This document shows positions 9,372 to 18,047 of a stretch of 64,000 bases of DNA, piece by piece; within the stretch, counting starts at the first letter, position 1, and each line of letters starts with the position of its first letter. A program made the translations under genes and the position numbers. The notes under the pieces were generated by a model. It made no database searches. It had not been told where the DNA came from and saw nothing but the letters and a program-made list of their open reading frames with translations. The stretch comes from Bacteroidota bacterium. Its GTDB lineage: Bacteria; Bacteroidota; Bacteroidia; Chitinophagales; Chitinophagaceae. The DNA lies in assembly GCA_023387985.1 (NCBI GenBank), contig JAEWHC010000009.1, forward strand, positions 496,001 through 560,000, written 5' to 3'.

Positions 9372-9404
9372 AAAAAAACTTTGGAAAGTCAAGGTTTTCC
9401 AAAG
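9372..9404 (-). promoter_or_regulatory. Perfect inverted repeat plus T run in the ompA leader or promoter
   Basis: CTTTGGAAA (9379-9387) and TTTCCAAAG (9396-9404) form a perfect 9-base inverted repeat with an 8-base spacer. On the minus strand it is followed at once by seven T and lies 30-62 bases upstream of the ompA-like ATG. It has the shape of an AT-rich intrinsic terminator, so it could be an attenuator. It could also be an operator overlapping a TTG -33 element, which lies in the spacer. No gene is seen in the 282-base divergent region 9343-9624; the rest of it is AT-rich. Confidence 0.45.
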
Positions 9405-9624
9405 GGTTACAGGGCTTTACCCAAAAACCATGCCTCCCGAAAATTTTTTACGCACAATCATTTTACGGTTCGTTCAAATATCCATCAAATTGCTCATTTG
9501 TTTTAATATTTTGGGTTTTAGTTTACATAAATTCACATGCATTCTGAACAAAGTGTAAAACCTGTGTAAATTGCATTGCTTGCCAGGGTTTTTATAATTT
9601 TTTATATTAAAGTGTTTTTTATAA

Positions 9625-12555
9625 ATGGATTTTGAGGGTTTGAAAAAAAAGCTGGCAGGTGAGTTTCATACGGAAGATGGTTTACGCCTGATCTATGCAA
9701 CAGATGCATCATCCTATCGCGAGGTGCCTGATGCGGTGGCTTATCCAAAAACCAATGAGGATATACGTGAGCTGATTCTATTTGCCCGGGAAAACAATAC
9801 CACCCTTATCCCGCGGGCTGCAGGGACTTCGCTGGCGGGGCAGGTGGTAGGTAAAGGCATTGTAACGGATATATCAAAGTATTTCACAAAAATCCTGGAG
9901 TTTAATGCTGAAGAAAAATGGATCAGCGTGCAACCAGGTGTTATACGAGATGAATTGAATATGTTTCTGAGTCCGCACGGGCTTTTTTATGGTCCGGAAA
10001 CAAGCACGGCAAACAGGGCAATGATCGGCGGAATGGTAGGCAACAACAGTTGCGGCAGCAACAGCATTGAATATGGTTCGGCCCGCGAGCACCTCATCTC
10101 AGTAAAAGGATTTTTGAGCGATGGTTCGGAAGTTGAATTCAAACCAATCGATACGGAGCGTTTTCATTCCAAATGCGAACAGCAAAACCTCGAGGGGAAA
10201 ATCTATAGCCAGATCCGCACGGCTTTGAGCAATTATGAAATAAGAAGGGAAATTGAACAGGAATTTCCGAAGCCTTCCATTAAACGGCGCAATACGGGTT
10301 ATGCCATAGACTTGCTGAAAGAAGCGGCGCCTTTTGTGGCCGGTGGGCCAGATTTTAATTTTTGCACTTTGGTTGCCGGTTCCGAGGGCACACTGGTATT
10401 TATAACAGAGATCAAACTCAATCTTGTTCCATTGCCGCCCCCGGTAAATGGGTTGATGTGTATCCATTGTAACAGCATACATGAAAGTTTGCTGGCCAAT
10501 CTAACGGTGCTCGAATTTAAGCCGGATGCGGTTGAGCTCATTGATCATTATGTGCTGGAATGCACAAAGAACAATATTGAGCAAAGCAGGAACCGTTTCT
10601 TCGTGAAAGGCGATCCCGCCGCCATCCTCGTGGCTTCGTTTTCAAAAAACAGCCCGGAAGAGATCCGCACAATTGCGGCGGCACTCGAAGCCAGGTTAAA
10701 AGCAGAAAACCTGGGTTACCATTATCCATTGCTTTTCGGTGCCGATACCAGGCGCATTTGGGCGCTGCGCAAAGCAGGACTCGGTTTGTTGGGAAACATG
10801 CCCGGTGATGATAAAGCCGCCGCGGTAATAGAAGATACGGCAGTAGACGTCCGAGACCTGCCTGATTATATCGCCGATTTTAACGCCATACTGGCCAACT
10901 ACGGTTTGTATGCCGTGCATTACGCCCATGCGGGGAGCGGCGAATTGCACCTGCGGCCGATCCTGAACCTGAAAACGGAAGAAGGGCAGAAAATGTACAG
11001 GAAAATTGCAGAAGAAATTGCGCTGTTGGTGAAAAAATACGATGGGTCACTGAGTGGTGAACATGGCGACGGCAGGTTGAGGGCTGAATTTCTGCCGCAG
11101 ATGATCGGTTCAAAAAATTACAAACTCCTCCAGAATATAAAGGCTACATGGGACCCGCAAGGGATTTTTAATAAAGGCAAGATTGTGAATGCCCCCCCTA
11201 TGGATAAAAACCTGCGTTACAAAGCCGGCCAAACCGCACCGGACCTTAAGCCTGTGTTCCGTTATGGCGGGCTATCTGTATTGCAACATGCCGAACAATG
11301 CAATGGCAGCGGCGATTGCCGTAAAACCCATTTGAGCGGTGGTACGATGTGCCCCTCCTATATGGGAACAAAAAACGAAAAGGATACCACAAGGGCGCGA
11401 GCAAACACCTTACGTGAATTTTTGACCAACAGCAAAAAACTGAACCGCTTTAATCACCGGGAGATTCTGGACGTAATGGACCTCTGCCTGAGTTGCAAGG
11501 CTTGCAAAAGCGAATGTCCGAGCAATGTGGATATGGCCAGGCTGAAGACTGAATTTCTGCAGCATTATCACGATGCCAACGGGGTACCTCTGCGCTCAAG
11601 GCTCATCGGCCATTTCACCCGCTCGGCCGCCATGGGAAGCAAGGTTCCGGGGCTGTACAATGCGGCAATGCAATCCTCATGGCTTGGACCAATAATCCGG
11701 AAAACGGTCGGGTTCGCAACCAAACGTTCTATGCCGGTGATAGCAAAAACCACCCTGCTGAAATGGTATAAATCATACCGGAAAAATAACCCGGTAAAGC
11801 CTTCAAAAAAGAAAGTCTTCCTGTTTTGCGATGAATTTACAAACTATAACGATTTACGGATTGGTGAAGCCGCCATACAACTCCTGGATGCGCTGGATTA
11901 CGCGGTTGAAATACCGGATCATGTGGAGAGCGGACGCTCATTCCTCAGTAAAGGCATGTTGAAAAATGCAAAAGATATAGCAGAAAAAAATGTGCGCATG
12001 CTCAGCGCACTCGTTGATGAGGCCGCGCCCCTGGTTGGCATTGAACCATCGGCCATCCTGTGTTTCCGGGATGAGTACCCGGATATTGTGTCTGAAGAAC
12101 TCATTGGTGAGGCCGCGCATCTGAAAGATTATACCTACACTTTTGAAGAGTTTGTGGCCATGGAGATCGCAAAAGGCCATATTGAATCCTCCATGTTTAC
12201 AGATAAAGAAGAAAAAGTGGTATTGCATGGCCATTGTTATCAGAAATCCATCAGCAGCATGGTTCATAGCCGCGCCATTTTATCGCTGCCTGAAAATTAT
12301 ACTGTGGAGGAAATACCCAGCGGATGCTGTGGTATGGCGGGAAGTTTCGGATATGAGGCTGAACATTATGAGCTGAGCATGACGATTGGGGATCTTGTTC
12401 TTTTTCCTGCGGTTCGAAAAGCCGGCGAAACTGAAATCATCGCAGCTGCCGGTACGAGCTGCCGTCACCAGGTGCTAGATGGTACCGGAAGAACCGCCCT
12501 GCATCCAGCTGAGATCCTTTGGAGTGCATTCAGGAAATCTGGCGATCCCGAATAA
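9625..12555 (+). CDS. YdiJ-like FAD/Fe-S 2-hydroxyacid dehydrogenase
   Basis: The 976-residue fusion protein has an FAD_binding_4 domain (about 35-260, with IPRAAGTSLAGQ and GGMVGNNSCGSNSIEYG). An FAD-linked oxidase C domain follows to about residue 535 (HYAHAGSGELHLRP, SGEHGDGR). Next comes a ferredoxin-like region with CNGSGDCRKTH near 554 and CLSCKACKSECP near 621. The C-terminal CCG-type Fe-S region has HGHCYQKS near 868 and GCCGMAGSFG near 899. This is the order of E. coli YdiJ, a D-2-hydroxyglutarate dehydrogenase. Lactate or glycolate are alternative substrates. Electrons would pass from FAD through the clusters to the quinone pool. It stands alone with its own upstream AT-rich region. 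Confidence 0.88.
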   Translation: MDFEGLKKKLAGEFHTEDGLRLIYATDASSYREVPDAVAYPKTNEDIRELILFARENNTTLIPRAAGTSLAGQVVGKGIVTDISKYFTKILEFNAEEKWISVQPGVIRDELNMFLSPHGLFYGPETSTANRAMIGGMVGNNSCGSNSIEYGSAREHLISVKGFLSDGSEVEFKPIDTERFHSKCEQQNLEGKIYSQIRTALSNYEIRREIEQEFPKPSIKRRNTGYAIDLLKEAAPFVAGGPDFNFCTLVAGSEGTLVFITEIKLNLVPLPPPVNGLMCIHCNSIHESLLANLTVLEFKPDAVELIDHYVLECTKNNIEQSRNRFFVKGDPAAILVASFSKNSPEEIRTIAAALEARLKAENLGYHYPLLFGADTRRIWALRKAGLGLLGNMPGDDKAAAVIEDTAVDVRDLPDYIADFNAILANYGLYAVHYAHAGSGELHLRPILNLKTEEGQKMYRKIAEEIALLVKKYDGSLSGEHGDGRLRAEFLPQMIGSKNYKLLQNIKATWDPQGIFNKGKIVNAPPMDKNLRYKAGQTAPDLKPVFRYGGLSVLQHAEQCNGSGDCRKTHLSGGTMCPSYMGTKNEKDTTRARANTLREFLTNSKKLNRFNHREILDVMDLCLSCKACKSECPSNVDMARLKTEFLQHYHDANGVPLRSRLIGHFTRSAAMGSKVPGLYNAAMQSSWLGPIIRKTVGFATKRSMPVIAKTTLLKWYKSYRKNNPVKPSKKKVFLFCDEFTNYNDLRIGEAAIQLLDALDYAVEIPDHVESGRSFLSKGMLKNAKDIAEKNVRMLSALVDEAAPLVGIEPSAILCFRDEYPDIVSEELIGEAAHLKDYTYTFEEFVAMEIAKGHIESSMFTDKEEKVVLHGHCYQKSISSMVHSRAILSLPENYTVEEIPSGCCGMAGSFGYEAEHYELSMTIGDLVLFPAVRKAGETEIIAAAGTSCRHQVLDGTGRTALHPAEILWSAFRKSGDPE

Positions 12556-12643
12556 AGCCCGCCTCCGGTTAAGCTCCCTGTTTTTTTGGAGAAAAAGCGT
12601 TTTTTGTTTTACCTTAACCTTCGAAAAATGCTGAACCATTCAT

Positions 12644-14245
12644 TTGCTGGCCATGATGGATGTTAACCCCATATACACTTCCGGAGAATTATTGCATACC
12701 GGCTTATCCGCATTACAAAATGTAGTACCAGGCAGTGAACAGGAAAAGATCATCTTCCGCGAATTGCAAAATGGTCTCAGGCGGCAATACGCAACAGCAT
12801 TTCCCAACAAGCTCGCACCCAAAACTGTAGTGGTGGTGCCAAGCCTAACTCTCGACCAGGAAATTCTTCAAAAAATTGAAGGCGTTATCCACTATGAGGA
12901 AAGGATGCTTTGCCTGTTGATGCTTTTGAAAATGCCGAGGACCCATGTTGTTTATCTCACCAGTGTTTCGCTTGACCCTGTGGTGGTGGATTATTACCTG
13001 CACCTGTTGCCTGGCATTACCGGTTATCATGCCCGTGAAAGACTAACCCTGTACAATTGCCAGGATTCATCGTCAGTTTCACTTACTGAAAAAATTCTTG
13101 CACGTCCCAAACTTATCGACCGGATCAGGAGAAATCTTCCAGCCCATCATTTCAACCACATGACCTGTTTTAATGTAACTGCATTTGAACGCACACTTGC
13201 TGTGAAGCTCGGGTTGCCCATCTTTGGCTGCGATCCCGATCTGTTTTATCTCGGTGACAAAAGCAATGGCAGGTTGTTGTTTAAAGAGAGCGGAATGAAA
13301 GTGGCACCAGGTTATGAGCACCTCAAAAATGAAGACGAGATCGCCGGCGCTGTTTTAAAATTGAAAGCAGAATTTCCAGAAATGCGAAGAGTGGTCGTAA
13401 AATTGAATGATGGTTTCAGCGGGGATGGCAATGCCGTTTTCCGTTTTCCTGAAACACCAGATGGGGGCTCATGGACAATGGAAACCATGAAAGAAATGCT
13501 GGCCCGGCGGTTGCAGATTGTAGCTACTGATATGGATTATCCGCAATTTATTTCAAAGTTTGAAAAAATGGGTGGCGTGGTAGAAATGCTTATTGAAGGC
13601 GCAGAAAAATGTTCGCCTTCTGTGCAATGTCGCATTAACCCGGATGGCATTTGTGAAGTGGTGAGTACCCATGAACAATTATTGGGCGGCGAAGACCACC
13701 AGGTTTTTCTTGGTGCTTATTTTCCCGCTCCCCAGGAAATGGGATCACAAATATCCGGCGATATTGTAAAACTCTGTTTTCGCCTCAGGGATCTCGGCGT
13801 CCTCGGCCGTTTTTCTGTGGATTATATTTCAACAAAAAAGGAAAATGGGGAATGGGAAAATTTTGCTATCGAAATCAATCTAAGAAAAGGGGGCACTACA
13901 CATCCCTATCAAATGTTGCGATTTCTTACCGAAGGGGAATTTGATGCATCTAAAAACACCTACTTTATCGGCAATGGTCAGAAGCGCTATTATTTTAGCA
14001 CCGATAATCTGGTCGACAAACGGTTTAATGGCCTTACTCCGCATGACCTGATTGAAATTGCCATGGATAATGAACTGATGTTTGACCGGAGCAAACAGGA
14101 AGGCGTAATGTTTCATATTATCGGTGCCATGAGTCAATACGGCAAACTTGGCGTGGTTAGCATTGGCAAAACGCGAAGTGCCGCCCGTAACCTATACGAA
14201 AAAACCAAAAAAGTTTTGTATAGCAATTGCGGAGGTAAAGAATAA
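12644..14245 (+). CDS. PGM1-like ATP-grasp peptide ligase
   Basis: The 533-residue protein resembles the ATP-grasp 'peptide ligase PGM1-related' family, named after the pheganomycin peptide ligase, which joins a small amino acid derivative to a peptide. Visible features are the pre-ATP-grasp part (VVVVPSLTLD, then YEERMLCLLMLLKMP), the ATP-grasp core with VVVKLNDGFSGDGNA near residue 250, and the metal-binding end FAIEINLRKGGTTHPYQMLRFL near residue 410. The start is placed at ATG 12644; ATG 12653 or 12656 is possible. No other biosynthetic gene is adjacent, and it converges with rnc over only 7 bases. The substrate cannot be read from the sequence. Confidence 0.75.
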   Translation: MLAMMDVNPIYTSGELLHTGLSALQNVVPGSEQEKIIFRELQNGLRRQYATAFPNKLAPKTVVVVPSLTLDQEILQKIEGVIHYEERMLCLLMLLKMPRTHVVYLTSVSLDPVVVDYYLHLLPGITGYHARERLTLYNCQDSSSVSLTEKILARPKLIDRIRRNLPAHHFNHMTCFNVTAFERTLAVKLGLPIFGCDPDLFYLGDKSNGRLLFKESGMKVAPGYEHLKNEDEIAGAVLKLKAEFPEMRRVVVKLNDGFSGDGNAVFRFPETPDGGSWTMETMKEMLARRLQIVATDMDYPQFISKFEKMGGVVEMLIEGAEKCSPSVQCRINPDGICEVVSTHEQLLGGEDHQVFLGAYFPAPQEMGSQISGDIVKLCFRLRDLGVLGRFSVDYISTKKENGEWENFAIEINLRKGGTTHPYQMLRFLTEGEFDASKNTYFIGNGQKRYYFSTDNLVDKRFNGLTPHDLIEIAMDNELMFDRSKQEGVMFHIIGAMSQYGKLGVVSIGKTRSAARNLYEKTKKVLYSNCGGKE

Positions 14246-14252
14246 GTGAGAT

Positions 14253-14963
14253 TCAAATGCCGAGCACTTCCGCGGCTTGCAGCGCTGCCAGGTGGCTTGC
14301 GTCTTTCTTGTTGAAGCCCCTGCCGGCGGCAATCCGCTTTCCATCCAGCACAACGCCGATCACAAATAAACGGCGTCCTTTTTCCAGCTTCTCCTCGAGG
14401 GTTTCAAATTCAATGTTCTTATTGTTTTTATTTGCCCAGCCGATAATACGGTTTTTCACATTGATGTCGAGCGCTTCAAGTTCATCCAGGTTGAAAAATG
14501 GCATGATGATCTGCTGTGTAACCCAACGTTCAGCCTTGCTGTAGCCTTTATCCAGGTATATGGCGCCAACCAGAGCTTCAAGGGTGTTTCCAAAAATCTG
14601 GCTATTCTTCAGCGAATTGTCGATCTTATTGAAATGGGTAAGTTTTTTTATGCCGAGCTTCAGGGCAATATCATTGAGCGTCTGCCGGTTCACCATTTTG
14701 CTGCGCATTTCTGTAAGAAAGCCTTCACCGCGTTTAGGATAACGCTTGAAAAGATAGTTCGCGATTATGGCGCTTAAAATAGCATCTCCCAGATATTCGA
14801 GTCGTTCATTGTTTTCATCGGCCGGTTCCCGCATCGAGCGATGACTCATGGAGCGGATATAAAGATCAAGATTGCCTGGCTTAAACCCAAGCAGGTCGGT
14901 TAAACCGCTGCGATAGAGCTTTTCTTGCTTTGAAGGTACAAACAGTGATCTTAAAAACGACAC
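14253..14963 (-). CDS. rnc: Ribonuclease III
   Basis: The 236-residue protein cuts double-stranded RNA in rRNA and mRNA processing. The RNase III signature NNERLEYLGDAIL lies at 51-63, with Glu53 and Asp60 as metal ligands. A second catalytic cluster is NTLEALVGAIYLDKGY near 126-141. The C-terminal double-stranded-RNA-binding domain spans about 166-235 and ends in KKDASHLAALQAAEVL. It is the third gene of acpP-fabF-rnc, a common order in bacteria, with a 48-base gap to fabF. Confidence 0.97.
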   Translation of the reverse strand: MSFLRSLFVPSKQEKLYRSGLTDLLGFKPGNLDLYIRSMSHRSMREPADENNERLEYLGDAILSAIIANYLFKRYPKRGEGFLTEMRSKMVNRQTLNDIALKLGIKKLTHFNKIDNSLKNSQIFGNTLEALVGAIYLDKGYSKAERWVTQQIIMPFFNLDELEALDINVKNRIIGWANKNNKNIEFETLEEKLEKGRRLFVIGVVLDGKRIAAGRGFNKKDASHLAALQAAEVLGI

Positions 14964-15011
14964 AAATTCAATTCAGTATTATTCCAAAATGGTGGAGTGC
15001 AATAAATGGGA

Positions 15012-16268
15012 TCAGCTTTCATATTTGCGCACGATCACGCAGGCATTGTGGCCGCCAAATCCAAAGGTATTGCTCAACGCAGCATTCATTTCGCGATGTT
15101 GCGCTTTGTTGAAGGTGAAATTCAGTTTGGGATCGAGCGCCGGATCATCGGTAAAATGGTTGATGGTTGGCGGTATAATTCCGGTTTCGAGAGCTTTGAT
15201 GCACGCGATCGCTTCAATTACTCCGGCGGCTCCAAGGCAGTGGCCGGTCATGCTTTTGGTGCTGCTGATGTTCAGGTTATAAGCGTGTTCACCAAAAACC
15301 TCAAGGATGGCATTGATTTCAGCTCCGTCGCCTATCGGTGTGGATGTTCCGTGCGTATTGATGTAACCAATTTCCTGGGGTTGCATGCCCGCATCTTTTA
15401 AGGCGGCATTCATCACATTTTCTGCACCAAGTCCTTCAGGATGTGGCGCGGTAAGATGGTACGCATCGGCGCTTGCCCCAACACCGGCAATTTCACAAAT
15501 GATATTTGCACCGCGGGCAAGAGCATGCTCAAGGCTTTCGATTACCAGGGCTCCTGCGCCTTCACCCATTACAAATCCATCCCGGTCTTTATCATATGGG
15601 CGGCTTGCTGTTTCAGGGCTGTCATTCCTTTCACTCAATGCTTTCATAGCGTTGAAACCGCCTACACCGGCCTCAGAAATAACCGCTTCAGAGCCACCGG
15701 TTACAAATACATCGGCTTTGCCGGCACGGATAATATCTACGGCAACACCTATGGCATTGGTTGAAGAAGCACATGCGCTGGTTACTGCAAAGTTTGGACC
15801 GCGAAATCCGTATTTCATCGAGATCTGCCCGGCGGCAATGTCCAGGATCATTTTGGGAATAAAGAACGGGTTGTAACGGGGTGTTCCATCACCTTTGGCA
15901 AATTCGGTGACTTCCTGTTGAAAAGTAATCAGCCCCCCAATGCCGCTGCCGAATATAACTCCGGTGCGGTCTTTATCCACTGAGCCTTCCACATCAATTC
16001 CCGCATGCTTTACAGCCTCTTCAGCAGCAACCATTGCCAGTTGGCAGTACCGGTCCATTTTGCGGGCTTCCTTGCGGTCCAGGTAGTCGGTAGGTTCAAA
16101 GTTCTTGAGCTCACAGGCAAATCGTGTTTTGAATTTTGAAGCATCAAATAATGTTATGGGGGCAGACCCACTAACGCCATTCACCAGGTTAGTCCAAGTC
16201 TCCTCAAGGTTATTTCCCAAAGCGCTCAAAACGCCCATGCCTGTAACAACAACTTTCTTTTGGCTCAT
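15012..16268 (-). CDS. fabF: Beta-ketoacyl-ACP synthase II
   Basis: The 418-residue condensing enzyme elongates acyl-ACP with malonyl-ACP in fatty acid synthesis. The catalytic triad is visible: Cys166 in VTSACASSTNA, His306 in NTHGTSTPIGD and His343 in KSMTGHCLGAAG. The length and the N-terminus (KKVVVTGMGVLSALG) are typical of FabF. It lies 91 bases downstream of acpP in the same direction. A hairpin with a T-rich tail in that gap may reduce its expression relative to acpP. Confidence 0.98.
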   Translation of the reverse strand: MSQKKVVVTGMGVLSALGNNLEETWTNLVNGVSGSAPITLFDASKFKTRFACELKNFEPTDYLDRKEARKMDRYCQLAMVAAEEAVKHAGIDVEGSVDKDRTGVIFGSGIGGLITFQQEVTEFAKGDGTPRYNPFFIPKMILDIAAGQISMKYGFRGPNFAVTSACASSTNAIGVAVDIIRAGKADVFVTGGSEAVISEAGVGGFNAMKALSERNDSPETASRPYDKDRDGFVMGEGAGALVIESLEHALARGANIICEIAGVGASADAYHLTAPHPEGLGAENVMNAALKDAGMQPQEIGYINTHGTSTPIGDGAEINAILEVFGEHAYNLNISSTKSMTGHCLGAAGVIEAIACIKALETGIIPPTINHFTDDPALDPKLNFTFNKAQHREMNAALSNTFGFGGHNACVIVRKYES

Positions 16269-16286
16269 ATAAAGTCAGCAAACAAG

Positions 16287-16335
16287 TGTAAAAAGTCGAA
16301 AACACCCCCAGGCCCGATTACCATGAAGAGGTGTT
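16287..16335 (-). terminator. Possible partial terminator between acpP and fabF
   Basis: On the minus strand AACACCTC (16328-16335) pairs with GGGGTGTT (16301-16308) around a 19-base loop, followed by a T-rich stretch interrupted by CGAC. It would let acpP be transcribed in excess of fabF and rnc. Confidence 0.4.
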
Positions 16336-16359
16336 CTCAATAAATTTTTTTTAGAACGA

Positions 16360-16596
16360 TTACTTAGCGTGCTCTTCCAGGTACTTAACCGCCTGGCCAA
16401 CGGTGGTAATGGTTTCTGCCTGCTCGTCAGGAATACTGATGTTGAATTCTTTTTCAAATTCCATGATCAGCTCAACGGTATCCAGGGAGTCTGCTCCGAG
16501 ATCGTTGGTAAAAGAAGCTTCATTGGTGACTTCAGCTTCGTCAACACCAAGCTTATCTACAATAATTTTCTTTACGCGAGTTGCAATATCACTCAT
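16360..16596 (-). CDS. acpP: Acyl carrier protein
   Basis: The 78-residue acidic protein is the acyl carrier of fatty acid synthesis. Ser37 in GADSLDTVEL is the site of the 4'-phosphopantetheine arm. The start at 16596 (MSDIATRV) gives the standard length. The frame is open further upstream, but that part has no ACP similarity and would run through the promoter. It is the first gene of acpP-fabF-rnc and carries a good promoter at 16623-16656. Confidence 0.98.
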   Translation of the reverse strand: MSDIATRVKKIIVDKLGVDEAEVTNEASFTNDLGADSLDTVELIMEFEKEFNISIPDEQAETITTVGQAVKYLEEHAK

Positions 16597-16622
16597 AATT
16601 TGAGATTTTATTTTGTTACCGG

Positions 16623-16656
16623 CAAAAGTAAATGATTTGGATATTAAAAGCTCAAA
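16623..16656 (-). promoter_or_regulatory. acpP promoter, Bacteroidota type
   Basis: On the minus strand TTTG (16653-16656), a 22-base spacer and TACTTTTG (16623-16630) match the -33/-7 consensus TTTG and TAnnTTTG. The predicted transcription start near 16616 leaves a leader of about 20 bases before the acpP ATG. The core continues as GCCG, identical to the promoter of the tRNA gene at 22616. Confidence 0.7.
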
Positions 16657-16792
16657 TAAACCTTTTTTGTTGAAAAAAGGGGAAATTCGGCTGCCTTCTT
16701 TACCCTGTTCCGGTTTTGCACAATTCCAAAAGCCGTTATTTTTGTCGCTGCCGGATGAGCACTGATTTCCTCTGGTACAAAAAGCAGCAAAT

Positions 16793-17788
16793 TTGAAAGC
16801 AATTATTCCCGTGGCAGGCGCAGGTACCCGGTTGAGACCGCTCACTTATACACAACCCAAAGCGCTGATACCCATTGCCGGCAAAACCATTCTCAGTTTT
16901 ATTGTGGATCAGCTCCAGGAAGGAGGGATCCATGAATTTGTTTTCATACTTGGTTATCTTGGTGATAAGATCAAAGACTATGTGGAGAATGCCTATCCCC
17001 ATCTTACCTGCCATTTTGTTTTTCAGAATGAAAGGCTGGGAACCGGTCATGCCGTAAAGCTGGCGCAGGAATTTATTGGGAAAGATGAGATCATGGTGGT
17101 GTTTGGCGATACACTGTGCCAGTACGATATCAAAGAAGTCATTGCAAGTCCAAAGAGCATTCTTGCAGTAAAAAAAGTAGATAATCCCAGTAAATTTGGA
17201 GTGGCGGAGATCGGGGAGGACAATAAGGTTTTGAAAGTGATTGAAAAGCCTTTGATCCCTAAAAGCAACAATGCGCTTGTTGGCATTTACAAGGTAAGGG
17301 AATCCGCTATGCTATTCGAATGCATTCCGGAAAACCTTCGGGATGAACACGGGGAAATGATATTTTATCAATTGACCGATGCACTTCAATGCATGATTGC
17401 CAAAGGAGTGGAGTTTGTTGCTTATCCCGTAGACAACTGGTTTGATTGCGGTCAAAAAGAAACATTGCTGGCAAGCAATTCTATTTTATTGCGAAAATCT
17501 GGCGGCAATGTGCACCCTGTTAATCATCAATACGAAGATTCCATTATTGTACCTCCGGTAAGCATTGCCCCTGGTTGCAAGATCAAGAATTCAATCATCG
17601 GCCCCCATGTGGCCATCGGCAACAATACGGTAATCAATAAATCCATCATCCGCGACAGCATTGTAGGTTCCTATAGCAATTTGTATGAAGTTGTATTGGA
17701 AAACTCTTTAATTGGAAGCGATGCCTTGGTAAAGGGATTGAGCCGCAGCCTGAATATAGGCGACAATACAGAACTGGATTTTGGGTAA
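16793..17788 (+). CDS. Sugar-phosphate nucleotidyltransferase
   Basis: The 331-residue protein has the N-terminal nucleotidyltransferase fold with the signature GAGTRLRPLTYTQPKALIPI at 9-28 and the aspartate of VVFGDTL near 105. EKPLIPKSNNALVGIYK near 150 is also typical. The C-terminal part (about 245-331) is a left-handed beta-helix with hexapeptide-like repeats (IKNSIIGPHVAIGNNTVINKSIIRDSIVG). This pairing is found in glucose-1-phosphate thymidylyl-, mannose-1-phosphate guanylyl- and GlmU-type enzymes. The sugar cannot be decided. The start codon is TTG, fixed by the family's KAIIPVAGAGTR N-terminus. It diverges from acpP. Confidence 0.88.
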   Translation: MKAIIPVAGAGTRLRPLTYTQPKALIPIAGKTILSFIVDQLQEGGIHEFVFILGYLGDKIKDYVENAYPHLTCHFVFQNERLGTGHAVKLAQEFIGKDEIMVVFGDTLCQYDIKEVIASPKSILAVKKVDNPSKFGVAEIGEDNKVLKVIEKPLIPKSNNALVGIYKVRESAMLFECIPENLRDEHGEMIFYQLTDALQCMIAKGVEFVAYPVDNWFDCGQKETLLASNSILLRKSGGNVHPVNHQYEDSIIVPPVSIAPGCKIKNSIIGPHVAIGNNTVINKSIIRDSIVGSYSNLYEVVLENSLIGSDALVKGLSRSLNIGDNTELDFG

Positions 17789-18047
17789 GCGAAGTTCAGA
17801 AAAGTCCGTGCCGTGCGGTTTAACACAGGATTCAGTGACATTACCCGCGAATATGGGTATTGGCCAATGCAGGGATCTGCCCACTTATAACCTGCTCAGC
17901 ATCGCCGCATAGATAATGACCTCAAGAAAATGAATATGGATTGCCGGCAGAAATTGAATCTGCCAAAGGTGATGGCAAAATCAATAACTAAATTTTTGGT
18001 GATGCCCGGGTTGGAATTCAACAAGACGCTCCCTGATGGATTCTGCA

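Noticed and set aside
17789..18047. Possible gene remnant between the nucleotidyltransferase and DUF4407 genes
   Set aside because: No frame of useful length or recognisable protein similarity could be found.
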